Shown here one piece after another: positions 1 through 10,269 of a DNA stretch of 64,000 nucleotides. The notes beneath the pieces are model-generated. The model ran no database searches. It was not told where the DNA came from and worked only from the letters and a program-made list of their open reading frames with translations. Location of the stretch: positions 34,355,368 through 34,419,367 of the forward strand of contig NC_072791.1 in the NCBI RefSeq assembly GCF_028583425.1, in the 5' to 3' direction. Source of the stretch: Eublepharis macularius. Lineage: Eukaryota > Chordata > Lepidosauria > Squamata > Eublepharidae. Position numbers and translations under genes: made by a program. Positions within the stretch are counted from its first letter, which is position 1. Every line of letters starts with the position of its first letter.

Positions 1-1380
1 ACAGGATGTGGGAAACTGAAATTCCCAAGCATGCTGAGACCTGATTCAGCTCAGGACTGAGGCATGGAGGCACGGGGAGCTTTAGCTTCCCTCCCCACTC
101 CATATTTCGGAACCAAAACAGCCTTGAGCCAATAGGGGTGCCCTGGTGTCATGTTACATGTATGGATGTGCAAACTTTATTGTTGGGTTGAGGAAACCCT
201 GACCCAACTCATACCAGATGTAACTTCTAGTTTAATCATTTGAGAAGAGGGTATGTTTGTTGGGAGGGAATAAAAACTTCTACATAAATAAACTAACCCA
301 TGTGATCAAGCTGGGTATATGTTTCTCCTCCCACCCTGCATTATGTGCTATGCTGTGCACTTCTCTCTCATTAAAATAAACTGAGTTCTAAGAGTGTGTA
401 CACAGAAATTCCTTCCACTATATTCAATGGGTCTTAATTTCAATGAGAGGAGCATAGGGCTACAGCCCCTCTTATTCTAAATAAATTCCTCCTGTTCTTA
501 ATTTGCAGAACCATATTTCATACTAAGTTACAGTCCCTACATCGCAGTGTAAATAAGGCCTTGTTTCTTAGGGGTCTTTTGCGAGTCCCGCATATACGGC
601 TGAAGGCTATTGTTTCCACATTTTTGTGTCACTGTGGTGGAGATGCTAAAGAAATATCTGTGAAGTATTAGCTTTGCGCAACTCTGTGGAAAATTTGACC
701 AAATGAAATACAGAATAATCTGTCCTGATAGCTTTAGGTTCTGCATAAAAAGAAACATTCAGTGCAAGCCAAGTTACTCAGTACTGCTAATCAGTACAAG
801 AACTGCCTCTTGTTTTGCATTGTTTCTTGGGAGGAGATATAAAGGTAGCTTTATAAAGATATAAAGGGAGCTTTGCTCCCTTGAGGCTTATTCTATGGGA
901 GCAAAGTAAGAGCACAGTCCCCATAGTAAATGGAAAAATAAGGGGATCCCCAAAGAGTCTGCCCGTTTTTTCAGTGTTTGTGTATGGACAGATGTTGCAG
1001 CTAACTCAGGGACGAGGTTACTTATATATATGCATATAAACCATTTTAGATTTTTCTGCAAGCCTGCAGGATTCCCTGCATTTCAGAGTCTTAAATTATA
1101 ATAATGGTTGGCCCCATTCTGTGGATTTTGCTATCTGCCATTCCTTAGATCTATCTAATGACTATGTAATACTTTCAGACAGATGTTAAGAGCACTGTGA
1201 AAAAGTTACTCTTAACATAGCCTAAGTCCCTCTTGAACAGGGGTATCATATGCCCACAGCTGGATCCTGCAGTCTACAGTGAAATCTGAGATGGAACAAT
1301 TGCACTATGGCATATCCTAAATGGTCAGAGATGGAATATTGTAGAGGAGAGGAGGGTTGGAAAAAGTCACCAGTACCTAT
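1..1380. other. Upstream intergenic DNA
   Basis: I see no coding exon, RNA gene or clear repeat in this AT-rich stretch upstream of FOXN3. Short ORFs here have no recognisable domain, splice context or codon bias and are treated as chance. Confidence 0.5.
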
Positions 1381-1382
1381 TG

Positions 1383-1415
1383 AGCCAGCATGGTGTAGTG
1401 GTTATAAAGGTTTGA
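1383..1415 (+). repeat. Head of a tRNA-derived SINE (fragment)
   Basis: The string around GGTGTAGTGGTTA is the A-box region shared by the tRNA-derived SINEs elsewhere in this window (for example at 39384 and 47380). The copy is lost after about 35 bases, where a G-rich run begins. Confidence 0.5.
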
Positions 1416-1506
1416 AGGCCCCGGGTGGGGGGGCGGGGGGAGGAATGGAAAAACACTCTCCCCTCCAGTATCCCCTCCCCTAATTTTTCAGATGGGAAAA
1501 TTGAGA

Positions 1507-1697
1507 AAGTTTGGTGGTGGTAGATAGTGCCATTAAGTCATAACTGACTTATGGTGACACCTGCTGGAATTAACAGGGGTGGTTTGCCATTGCCTGCTTC
1601 TGCACAGTGACCCTCTTCTTTCTTGGAGGTTTTCCATTGGTTTAGCTTCCAAGATCTGAAGAGAACAGGCTTGCCTGGGCTATCCAGGTCAGGTCAG
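1507..1697 (-). repeat. 5S-rRNA-derived SINE
   Basis: Read on the minus strand, it begins with 5S-like sequence (GATCT...AAGCTAA) and ends in a tail meaning 'not-moved' copies share: TTGCCAT, GACTTAATGGCAC. The same head and tail occur at 16792, 20895, 36608 and 48241. The internal 5S promoter region is degraded. Confidence 0.65.
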
Positions 1698-1914
1698 AAA
1701 GTTTTAAGTACATTTAATTTTGAGTAAAATGCCTTTTAAGACAAGGTTTTACTAACTAAAATTGTATAGCATGAATGTCTTTTGTATATTGATGACATAA
1801 ATAACATTTTAAGTATATGTTTATTGTCTGAATAATTTTGACAATATGTTGGAATATATTTGATATTTATACATTATTAAAGGGTTCAGTGTTTTCAGAA
1901 TTATATGCCTGATA

Positions 1915-1983
1915 TAGGTTTATTTATTTATTTATTTACATTATTTATCATCTGCCTTGCTCATTGGAACTCAAGGCAGTATG
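1915..1983 (-). repeat. LINE 3' tail with (TTTA)n
   Basis: A TTTA run followed by a 'compositional tail' (ATTTATCATCTGCCTTG) matches, in reverse, the AATAAA-rich 3' ends of L2/CR1-type LINEs at 3237 and 51500. The body seems to resume at about 2300, so the CR1 piece at 1984-2290 probably inserted into it. Confidence 0.5.
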
Positions 1984-2290
1984 ATCATAGAATCACAGAA
2001 TTGGAAGGTACCTCCAGGGTCATCTAGTCCAACCCCCTGCACAGTGCAGGAAATTCACAACTCCTCCCCCCCCCCCCGCCTCCCACATCCCTAGTGACCC
2101 CTGCTCCATGCCCAGAAGATGGCAAAAATCTCCAGGATCCCTGGCCAAAATGGCCTGGGGAAAATTGCTTCCTGACCTGAAAGTGGTGATCGGCATTACC
2201 CAGGGCCTGTAAGAAAGGGCCATGAGAACTAAGCGCTGATGTGACCCTCCCTGCCCTCCCTGTCATGATCTGCCTAGGTTCACAGAATCA
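1984..2290 (-). repeat. CR1 LINE 3' end
   Basis: The AGAATCACAGAATTGGAAGG start is the reverse complement of the CR1 3' terminus with its ATTCTATGATTCT-like direct repeats, followed by the GTCCAACCCCCTGCAC segment known from amniote CR1 3' regions. The piece is 5'-truncated, as usual for CR1. No reverse-transcriptase coding sequence remains. Confidence 0.8.
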
Positions 2291-2299
2291 GCAACAGGA

Positions 2300-2900
2300 T
2301 GGAACATCCAATCAATGATGCAACAAGATTTGGATTGTAGAAATGTGGAACCAATCAAAAATCTGAAACACAGCTGAAGCAAAGCATAAATATTAATACA
2401 TTTTAAATGATGCAAAAATTACATAGCAGGCTTTCAGCAACAGACAGTGCACACTATATACAGTAGCATAGTCCATAGTCCCTAACTCTTTACCCAAGCA
2501 TCTTTCAGAATCATTTTGTTACAGTGCAGTCCTATCATCTGGATAAAAAAGCACTCTTGAATAATTCAGTTTTGCATAGTTTGTGGAAAGCCAAGAGGGT
2601 GGGAGTCATTCCATAAGGTGGGGGCCACAACAGAGAATGCGCTTGTACAGGCAGATGGTATCTGCAGAAGGCCCAGTTCAGAGGGGTGAATCTCTCAGGG
2701 TATTGCATAGGGAGATATGAGTGGTCATGGCCTAGAAGAGCTTTGTACATGACAGTCTATTATTTTGAACTGAACCCAGTAAAGATAATCAAAGAAGCTA
2801 TAATATCTGGGCCTGCCCCCGTAAGGTATCCTCAGCACTAATGATGTCCTCCAGAATGACCGATCTAGGAGTCTCCAGCACCACATCCAAGAGTGCCTCT
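2300..2900 (-). repeat. L2-like LINE fragment
   Basis: It is alignable by eye with 49570-49740 (CAGTCCTAT, TTTACC..AGCATCTT, TAAAAAAGC.CTC) and shares phrases with the L2-like copies at 14450 and 29690, such as CTTTGTACATGAC. Decayed and non-coding. Confidence 0.5.
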
Positions 2901-3117
2901 GCTAACTTGGAGAGGGTGCCCACTATAGAACTAAGCAGCGAGAACTAAGAAGAATGTTAGTCCCTAACAAAAGAAGCAGACGGTCAATGCCAGTGATAGT
3001 TTGAACTGCAAATCTGCTGATAAGTTCAGGTTCGATATGAAAACAAGTATTATATGCATGCACTAGAGTTTCCCTCCAAATTTCCATTTTTTCCTCACAG
3101 CTTTAAAATTCCTGGAA

Positions 3118-3300
3118 ACTTTACATCTCTACCAGTGCAATCCTAAACAGAGTTATGCCCTTCTAAGCCCATTGACTTTGTCTATGCTTATAGTCAGGTG
3201 GAGTGGTTCACAAAATACTTCTGCACAGATTGATCATGTTGACTCACACTGTGTAATCTGCCTTGAGCCTCAGTGAGAAATAAATTTTAAAATAAATAAA
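3118..3300 (+). repeat. MITE fragment and LINE 3' tail
   Basis: Bases 3118-3180 carry half of the short palindromic repeat that is complete at 27208 and 52008 (CAATCCTAA...TTCTAAGCCCATTGA). Bases 3237-3300 are a LINE tail (TAATCTGCCTTGAGCCTCAG, then AATAAA repeats). Confidence 0.5.
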
Positions 3301-3329
3301 ACGTCTACTTCAGTTACAAAGCCAGCCCT

Positions 3330-3960
3330 CTCCAGAGGCAGCTTATTTAATTTTATTTAGATTTTTTTTAAATACTGCCTCTTAAGGCAAGGGAACCTGC
3401 TTAAGGTAGCTTTCAAAATATAATTAAAAAAAATTAACAAGTATTAATTCAAATCCAGCATTAAAAACCCAGCCACAGCATAAAAACACAGAACATAAAA
3501 ATAGACTACTGAGCGGTTTAAAACAAGTTTTCAAATTAAAAAACACTAAAATGGTGTTAAAAAAATCAACCCCTTCTGAGTGAACAGATTTGGCTTGGTA
3601 CCCGCCGCAAGACAGCAATGTGGGTGCTCGGGAAAGGCATTCCATGGGCAAGTCAACACCACTGAAAAGCACTGTCTCTGGTTGCCACCCTGTTTATGTC
3701 TGCAGATGGCACAGAAGGAAGGGCTGGAGAAGATCTCAACTGGTGGAAAGCAAAGGGTCCTGCAACCAACCCGGCCTTAAGATGCTTATGTCTTTAAAGG
3801 GAAGAACTATCACTTGGAGTAGTGTGTCTGGAAACTAATGGGCAGCCCGTGCAGTGAAATTACCTCAGAGGGCAGATTGGGGTGTGTGTGTGTTAAAGGT
3901 CAGCAGCCTGTAAATCATTTAGCTTATATATTTTACCACTATGGTGCTGAGAGGAGGAAG
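3330..3960 (-). repeat. L2-like LINE remnant
   Basis: The minus strand reads as an old L2-type LINE 3' portion; 'CCACTGAAAAGCACTGTCTCTGG' style phrasing is typical of lizard L2 copies. Small ORFs within it have no intact domain. Confidence 0.4.
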
Positions 3961-4242
3961 CACCTCAGAGACTAGATTGTCCGGTGAGGCCATTTCTGCT
4001 CAGACAGAATGGAAGAGTTTTGGCTGTTGCTTGAAATGTTGCTAAATTGAAATATGTATTAAAGTAATTAGGACTGTGTTGTGCATGCTTACATGGGGGT
4101 TCAGCCCCTCAGAACTTACAAGAAAACTTGTATATGCTAGGCTGCAGAAGTTGTGCATTTTTAAAGTAACATTTCAGTCACAGTATCAGTGTCTGGCCCA
4201 GAACTAGTTTTAGGGAGGCAGCCGTTTGGTCTGCAGTAGAAG

Positions 4243-4382
4243 AGCAGGATTTGAGTCCAGTGCCACCTCAGAGACTAGAGATTTTAAGGATATAAACTAA
4301 AATCTGAAGAAGGGACCCTTGACTCTCGAAAGCTGTTACCCTGAAAATCTTTTCTCTAAGGTGCCACTGGACTCAAATCCCC
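4243..4382 (+). repeat. Foldback repeat with decayed hammerhead-like core
   Basis: The ends are inverted repeats (GGATTTGAGTCCAGTG...CACTGGACTCAAATCC). The centre has CTGAAGA (4304-4310), a spacer that could form stem II, then GAAA (4328-4331). The predicted cleavage triplet is CTG, not NUH, so this copy looks inactive. It belongs to the family seen at 4565, 27335 and 27815. Confidence 0.6.
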
Positions 4383-4564
4383 CTTTTCGCCCAGGACTGT
4401 GGCAGGTACGCATATGCCCGTGGCAGAAACGGCACTCTCGCTGTTTTGACGAGACGACAAAACACTTGTCAGTCCCTACTCGGGCATAATTCCCGAGTTG
4501 AGAGGGGAAAGTAACGTGTGAGGTCACCCTGAAGGTGGTTCCGGCTGCTGTTCAAGAGAGAATT

Positions 4565-4665
4565 CTCTGAAGAAGGGCGCTTTGACTCTCGAAAGCTCAT
4601 ACTCTGAAAATCTTATCGGTCTCTAAGGCGCCACTGGACTCCAACCCCGCTGCTCTTCCGAGAGA
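4565..4665 (+). repeat. Repeat with well-kept hammerhead-like core
   Basis: CTGAAGA at 4567-4573 is followed by one extra A, a partly paired stem (GGGCG with CTCTC), GAAA at 4591-4594 and GCTC then A, which gives an NUH-type site. It is followed by the family phrase GGCGCCACTGGACTCCAA. It lies against the upstream edge of the FOXN3 CpG island. Confidence 0.55.
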
Positions 4666-4669
4666 GGAA

Positions 4670-5700
4670 CAACACAGCGCTCTTTAGCACGTCGAAGAAA
4701 CAGCGGCGCCTGCAACCGAGCTTTCGAAAGGCAAAGTATCAAACGGGAGATGGAAACTCTCCGAAGTGACTTTGAGCTCATCCCTACCACGTAGGCTGAA
4801 GAGGGAGTGGGGGCAGGCTGGGAAGGAGGGACGTGGGTGGGTCTGTGCAGCATTTCGGACTCTCTAAGTGGCGGAGGCGGCTGGCAGCGGGAGGCGGCGG
4901 CAGGAGCAAGAGCCGCCGCTCCAGTATTTCCTGTGAGCGATTCCAGGCCTCGGAGGCGGGTGGGGGCCCGGCCGCTGGCTCTGGCTGCCGCCGCGCGCGC
5001 GTGTCTGGACGCTCCCCCCTCCGCCTTTCCTTGGCGTGCAATTTGGGTCGCGGTGCAATCAAAGCCGAGCGCCCTCCTCTCCGCCCCCGACGGTTGGCCC
5101 GGCCCTCTCCTCCCCGCGGTGGCGGCTCGCCTGGGCTGGCCCTGCCCCCGGTTTCTCTCGCGGCTGGCCTCGCCTTCCCCTCCCTCTGTTGGCTGGTCAT
5201 GTGTTGCCCTTTTTTTTTTCGTTGCTTGCAGTGGAAACAATTTAGCGTTCTTCGGCTAGCTCCAACCCGAAGCGCTGCTCATCCGTAGGGGGCAGACGAG
5301 GAGGAGGGGAGGGAGGAAGCCGGAGCAGGCGGGGGAATCGCCGCCCGGTCCCATGCCCTCGCGTTTCCTCCTCTGCTCTGGGATCCCCGTCTCTCTGGCT
5401 TTCCCTTCGGCCACATTGTTGGCTCCGGGCTGGGGGAGGGAGCGATGCCTTGCTCAATCGGATGAAAGTTTGCATAATGAGCACAAGAAGACAGCAGTGA
5501 AAAGCTCGACCTCTCCCAAGCCAGGTAAGTTTGCTGCAGCTGCTGCTGGGGGGGGGGAGGGGGGAGAAACAAACGCCCGGGTCGCTCCTCTGAAAGGTTG
5601 CGTAAGAATCTGCGTTGGGAAAAACTGGGGGGGGGGGGAGAGGGGAACCCCCGACGTGGACTAGCGTGGCAGCGACTGAAGGCTTGAAAACAACGTCCTG
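4670..5700 (+). promoter_or_regulatory. FOXN3: FOXN3 CpG-island promoter
   Basis: About 1 kb of GC- and CpG-rich DNA surrounds the first splice donor, in sharp contrast with the AT-rich flanks. There are several GGGCGG/GGAGGCGG-type Sp1 sites and no obvious TATA box, so transcription probably starts at dispersed sites. Long ORFs on both strands here are effects of low stop-codon density in GC-rich DNA, not genes. The exact start site cannot be read from sequence. Confidence 0.8.
5230..5524 (+). other. FOXN3: FOXN3 exon 1 (5' UTR; 5' end uncertain)
   Basis: The exon ends CCAAGCCAG at 5524 before a strong GTAAGT donor (5525-5530). It lies inside the CpG island and upstream of an acceptor that directly precedes the FOXN3 ATG, as in vertebrate FOXN3 genes with a non-coding first exon. 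The 5' boundary is a guess and could be several hundred bases further upstream. It holds at least three upstream ATGs (5353, 5445, 5462). The last two open short ORFs of 6 and 12 codons that end within the exon. Confidence 0.65.
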
Positions 5701-6230
5701 CTAGTCGGGGTATGTATGCCTGTTCCCCACCTCCGTTCGCTTACCTGAGGCGACGAAGGAGGCGGAGAGACGCGAAGAGTTGCAAGCTCGACCCGAATGT
5801 GTAATACTGTTTTTGCTGCTGCGCTCTGATTTCCTAAGACTCCTGGCGAATAGAGTTGGCATTGTCTGGTAAAGTTAGGAGGCGAGGACATTTGCGTGGA
5901 GCCGGGAGGGCTCCGGCCTTTTGATCGAATATTTGCAGGTTGCTCTCTCGCTCGTTTTTTGAGGAGCTCTCTCTTTGGGGTATATTTTTATTTTCTTTTT
6001 AAAGATCCTTCGGGGATTGCCCCCCGCCCTTCTGTGGATCGTTCTGCTCTGAATAAATAGCAGAACGTTAAGAATTCCCTTTTTCTGAAAGGCCCTTTTA
6101 GGTTTCTGAAGTCTCATGCCTAAGTTTGGCGTGATCTCGGGAAGGCCAGGCTAAGGTTTATGACATCTGACCAGCATTTGAAGGTATGTCTGCTGCAAAT
6201 GGCTTGGAGAGGCATAAGTGCAGTTTTGCA

Positions 6231-6243
6231 GTCTCCTAGCAAC
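6231..6243 (+). promoter_or_regulatory. RFX X-box-like motif
   Basis: GTCTCC-T-AGCAAC fits GTNRCC N0-3 RGYAAC except for one base in the left half. It lies about 700 bases downstream of exon 1. Confidence 0.45.
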
Positions 6244-7494
6244 GCCAGTGACTGATTCGACTCCCGGCCAATCGGCGCGCTCCTTCCCCCCTTCAAATGT
6301 TTTTGACTAGGACAGGAGGGAGTGTTGCAATGTGCAGGAAGAAAAACTGTCTTTGGCTGTCTGCCTTTTCCTTCCTCCGCTGTTTTTTCTTTCCCGTCGC
6401 AGCGATGCCCCTTCTGAATTTAGGCTTTTCGCATCGGCCTTTGCTGTAGTCTGTAACAGACATCAGGCTGACAAACATTAATAACTGCGAATTGTCTTAA
6501 GGCTCCCCTTTTCTCCCCCCCCCTTTCTGTCTGCCATGTCAATTTTTACAACTGGAAATTCAAGAGGTTGTGACTGTCTTAGACAACTGTACAGTTGTTG
6601 AGGTTTTTTGAGGGAGTGGAGCTCCCTCCTGAGCAGCTAGAAGCATATCTGATGGAGCTACTGAACTGGCAGCTCAAATGTTTGCTCAGCTTCAGAACTT
6701 CATGTAATTTGCTCAACTGTGGAGGAAGTGAGGAACAAAATTTCTTAGCAGCTGGAGACGGGTCAAGGAAAGCATTTCCCTCCATCGCTGATTAAACCTT
6801 CACTGGATTTCTGGTACACTGTAATGTAACATAAGCTGTGTACTGATAATTCTTTCCGTTTTGCCCTCCATATGGGAGTGCAGTTCCTGGGTTTTTAGTT
6901 GCTTGAAAGGTGCAAAAGTTTATATGCCTTTCGGCAAGTGATCCTTCTGGGCACACACTTATAAGACAATTAAATTTTTACACTTGAATTTTTGGCAGGG
7001 GATTCCAAACTGAAACCAGCTTCGATGAAAAGAAGACCGTTGACATTTAAATATACATGTGGCCTAATGATTGAAAACCAGCCAAAGTCAGGTGTGGGGT
7101 TTCCCGGTGGCTTATTTATGTCTTTAAACTGCTGTCAGTAGCACAATCAGGTGCCATTGAGTTGGAAGACATTTACTGTGTTTAAGGTTGCAGCATGAAG
7201 TTCCCATGTTTACACCTAACGCTGCTGTCAGGAATGGCTTGTATCGTAAAGTCACTGTGTCTAGTCTACTATTCTGGAGGGAAATGGTTTGTAGATTGCA
7301 GTTTTAACTGTACTGGGACCAGTGTTAGTCAGTTAAACTTGATCCTTTAGAGTTGCAAGATTGGTTGTATCCATCAATTACTGTAAGCTTTTAAAGAGTA
7401 GTCACTATTTTTTGTGTGTACAATTGATGGTACAATACAGCCCTTTGGGAGGATACTGGCAAGTAAGCACATTTAAACTGAAAGAGAGCAGCAT

Positions 7495-7508
7495 GTCGTC
7501 ATAGCAAC
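7495..7508 (+). promoter_or_regulatory. RFX X-box-like motif
   Basis: GTCGTC-AT-AGCAAC has a perfect right half-site and one mismatch in the left half. It sits in unique-looking intron 1 sequence. Confidence 0.4.
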
Positions 7509-9289
7509 AGAGCAATTAAATTATGTTGTCAGCCATGATATAATTTTCCTATTTAAAAGCTTGCTCCTGGGACATGAATTCTGTCCGTACTGAACTCGTT
7601 TGTCTGCCATGCTCCCAGTTGAAAATACAGCTGGGATACACAAAGGGTTGTATCATTTAGGGCCTATTTCTCTAGGCACAGTCAGTCACTCCTCCCCTTC
7701 CCTGGTACTTGAGTGTTTCAAGTCATTAATAGCACCCTTAATAGCTCTATGTCAGGAAAAAAATGCAAACTCCCCTTTATGCAGTGGTCATAAGATGCAA
7801 TTCAGACATTTATATGAAGTGTAGTAAGGCGTCTAAGCAGTAGTAAGAGAGCACTGTGTCCCGTTTGTCTCAAATACATTTTTATTGGATGTGGAAAAGT
7901 GGTGGGAATGTGGTTTGCAAGTTATTTTTGTGGTCTTTTAAAAAGTATACAGTTTAAACTGTATCCCTTGACTTCCTTTATTTTTATTAGGTCTTACAGC
8001 ATCTCTGACACACTTTTCCTTCCTTGGCTGTAATGTGAAATGTTTACAATGTACTCCACCCCACCCCGCTGCCGTTTTTGTATCCTCCTTCAAATATATT
8101 TCTGTCCTTCACCCCAGAGCACAATCTTTTCCCACTCTCTCCTTATTCAGGGCCCCTCTCCTTCTTTAATGACTTTTTATGTAATTACCACTTCCTCTCA
8201 TGTATCTTTTGGCCCCTTCCACAGAGTTTTGTTCAGCAGTCAGTGCTCTGAAACAAACCCCTTTGTAATGTGATATTTTAAAGTTAAAGCCTTTGCTAAA
8301 CATTTTTGTTCCACTGTGGGTATAAGTTTGCTTTGTGAGTTGTAAATGCAAGTTTCACTTCCTAGTTGCTTTTTCCTTTAAAGCATATCAAACTAGAGCC
8401 TTCCCACTTCCTTTGTAATAGCCATTTGCTCAATTGTATAAAAATGTCCTGCCTCTTACAGGTTAAAAAAGATGTGAGTGGTGTCACACTTCCTGTTAAC
8501 GCTTTGTGTGTACTGTAACCAGAATGTTTTTGATTAATACCGTTTCTGTTGGTTTAAGTTTGAGTAAACTTCCAAGCTTGAGTTCTTAAAAAAAAACCTT
8601 GCCTACTTTTAATGAACAAAAAATGTCCCCCAGCACAAATACTGAGGCTTTTTTAAAAAGTAAAGTATCAGGCTTTTGGTAGAAGAATTAGCTGTTTTGG
8701 ATCAGTGTTGAAAGGCCCACAGAGCATAGAAAGGATGTGGCTTTGATTAATTTGAAGATGGGAATTTGGACTGGATGTTTATAAGATTGTTATGCTGTGA
8801 ATTCTTCCCTCTGTACTTAGATCATGTGTCCTTTGCTGTGTTAAATTATATTTGATATAACAAAAATATATCATAGCCATTGCCTATTACTCCCAGAGAC
8901 CAATATAGAAACAACAGCCTCTGCTGGTAGATACAACGTCACTCTTCATGCTTTCTTCTAGGATATGCTTATTGTATTTATCACTGGCTCTCAGGTCTGT
9001 TAAATGTGCAGCACTGGGGGATGTGTGCCTTTCTAACTCTTGGCAGTGAACCCCAATAGGAGAGTCCTTTTACACTTTATTTGGAGGCAAAACGTTGGTA
9101 GCTGTAGTGAGCAAGCCCTTGGGTGTCATTGTGGCTGCTGTGTGTATAAACGTGGAGTTTTGCCTGCTTGCACATTCAGTTAGAGCAGGCGAGACTATAA
9201 TTATAATGCGGCTGTGTTCGTACTGGAAGTGAAACAGCTGAACTTAATCTGAAGCAACTGGTCTTAAGCTCCCAATTTTTTGTGCTTAT

Positions 9290-9400
9290 TACAGGCGGAC
9301 ATGCAGTCCAACCTTATGCATGCTTACTCAGAAACAGGTCCCGCTGAACTTAATGGGACTTACTCTTCAAATAAGCTTGTGTGGATTTGCAGCCTTAATA
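9290..9400 (+). repeat. Old palindromic MITE-like repeat
   Basis: Phrases such as CTTATGCATGCTTACTCAGAA and TTAATGGGACTTACT match the short palindromic repeat family present at 27208 and 52008. The short ORF over it is chance. Confidence 0.45.
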
Positions 9401-9712
9401 ATGAAACTTTAGAATATACATTCCTTTTTGCATGGAACATTGTGTACGGCCAACAAAAGAAATCATTTTAGGAATATTCTTGCGTTATGCCAGTGATTGA
9501 AGTCCAGTTATTTCCCTAGCGGCTATATCCTTTCACTTAACAAACTTTAAGGTGTTTTTTTTTTAAATGTAGATTTCATAAAAGACCAAATTGCAGACTT
9601 GGGGGCGGGGGCAAGGGAAGAAATCTGTCAGATTGTGATGTGAACTCTGGTGTTGTCAACTAATGCTTCTGTTTCCCCCCTCCCCCTTCAATTTCTTGGA
9701 TTACTTTACCAG

Positions 9713-10269
9713 GAGCCTCCCTCTAAATGGGTCCAGTTATGCCTCCCAGTAAGAAGCCAGAGGGCTCGGGGATTACCGTTTCCAGTGGACTGAGCCAGTG
9801 TTACCAGGATAGTGATTTATCAAAGACGCTACATGATGACGAGGACTTGGATTTCTCTTTACCTGCTCTCCGATCAGAAAAAGGGCCCATGGAGGACGAA
9901 GAACTAACTAACTTGAACTGGCTACACGAGAGTAAGAACTTGCTGAAAAGTTTTGGGGACTCAGTCTTGAGAAGCGTTAGCCCAGTGCAGGATCTTGAAG
10001 ATGATACCCCGCCGTCTCCTGCTCATGCCGACATGCCCTACGACGCCAAGCAGAACCCCAACTGCAAACCACCGTACTCTTTTAGTTGCCTCATATTTAT
10101 GGCCATTGAGGATTCTCCAACCAAACGACTGCCTGTGAAGGATATATACAACTGGATTTTGGAACACTTCCCTTATTTTGCAAATGCCCCCACTGGATGG
10201 AAAAACTCTGTGAGGCATAATCTGTCGTTGAATAAGTGTTTTAAGAAGGTGGACAAAGACAGGAGCCAG
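9713..10269 (+). CDS. FOXN3: FOXN3 exon 2, coding residues 1-181
   Basis: FOXN3 is a nuclear forkhead transcriptional repressor linked to the G2/M DNA-damage checkpoint. Translation starts at ATG 9727, and an in-frame TAA immediately precedes it, so this is the first usable start in the exon. The N-terminus ([12 protein letters not shown]), the acidic stretch at residues 37-61, the block [17 protein letters not shown] (61-77) and SVSPVQDL (83-90) are characteristic of vertebrate FOXN3. The forkhead domain begins at about residue 112 ([20 protein letters not shown]). Recognition-helix residues lie at 158-172 ([15 protein letters not shown]) and include the DNA-contacting N, R and H. The exon ends in phase 0 after RSQ at a GTGAGG donor (10270). 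An open frame runs only three codons into the intron before a stop. The closest alternative, FOXN2, differs in the N-terminal region. Confidence 0.96.

Larger units (their letters stand above)
5525..9712 (+). other. FOXN3: FOXN3 intron 1
   Basis: A GT donor at 5525 and an AG acceptor at 9711-9712 with a C/T-rich tract (GTTTCCCCCCTCCCCC...) bound this 4.2-kb intron. It is mostly unique DNA, with X-box-like motifs at 6231 and 7495 and an old MITE-like piece at 9290-9400. G runs occur near 5549 and 5629. I see no coding exon in it. Confidence 0.75.
5353..9726 (+). other. uORF spanning exons 1-2, ends next to the FOXN3 ATG
   Basis: The ORF starts at ATG 5353, in a weak context with C at -3 and C at +4. 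It stays open to the donor at 5524 (57 codons plus one base). Joined to exon 2 at 9713 it continues GGA GCC TCC CTC and stops at TAA 9724-9726, giving about 61 codons. The FOXN3 ATG follows at once, so the uORF is in the same frame as FOXN3 and separated only by that stop. Use of the uORF is inferred. The coordinates include intron 1. Confidence 0.5.

Noticed and set aside
4623..5572. Long overlapping ORFs on both strands in the CpG-rich region (up to about 200 codons)
   Set aside because: GC-rich DNA has few stop codons. The frames overlap on both strands, lack known domains and fall on a promoter and 5' UTR.
9280..9471. A 63-codon ORF just before FOXN3 exon 2
   Set aside because: It covers an old palindromic repeat and has no splice support.
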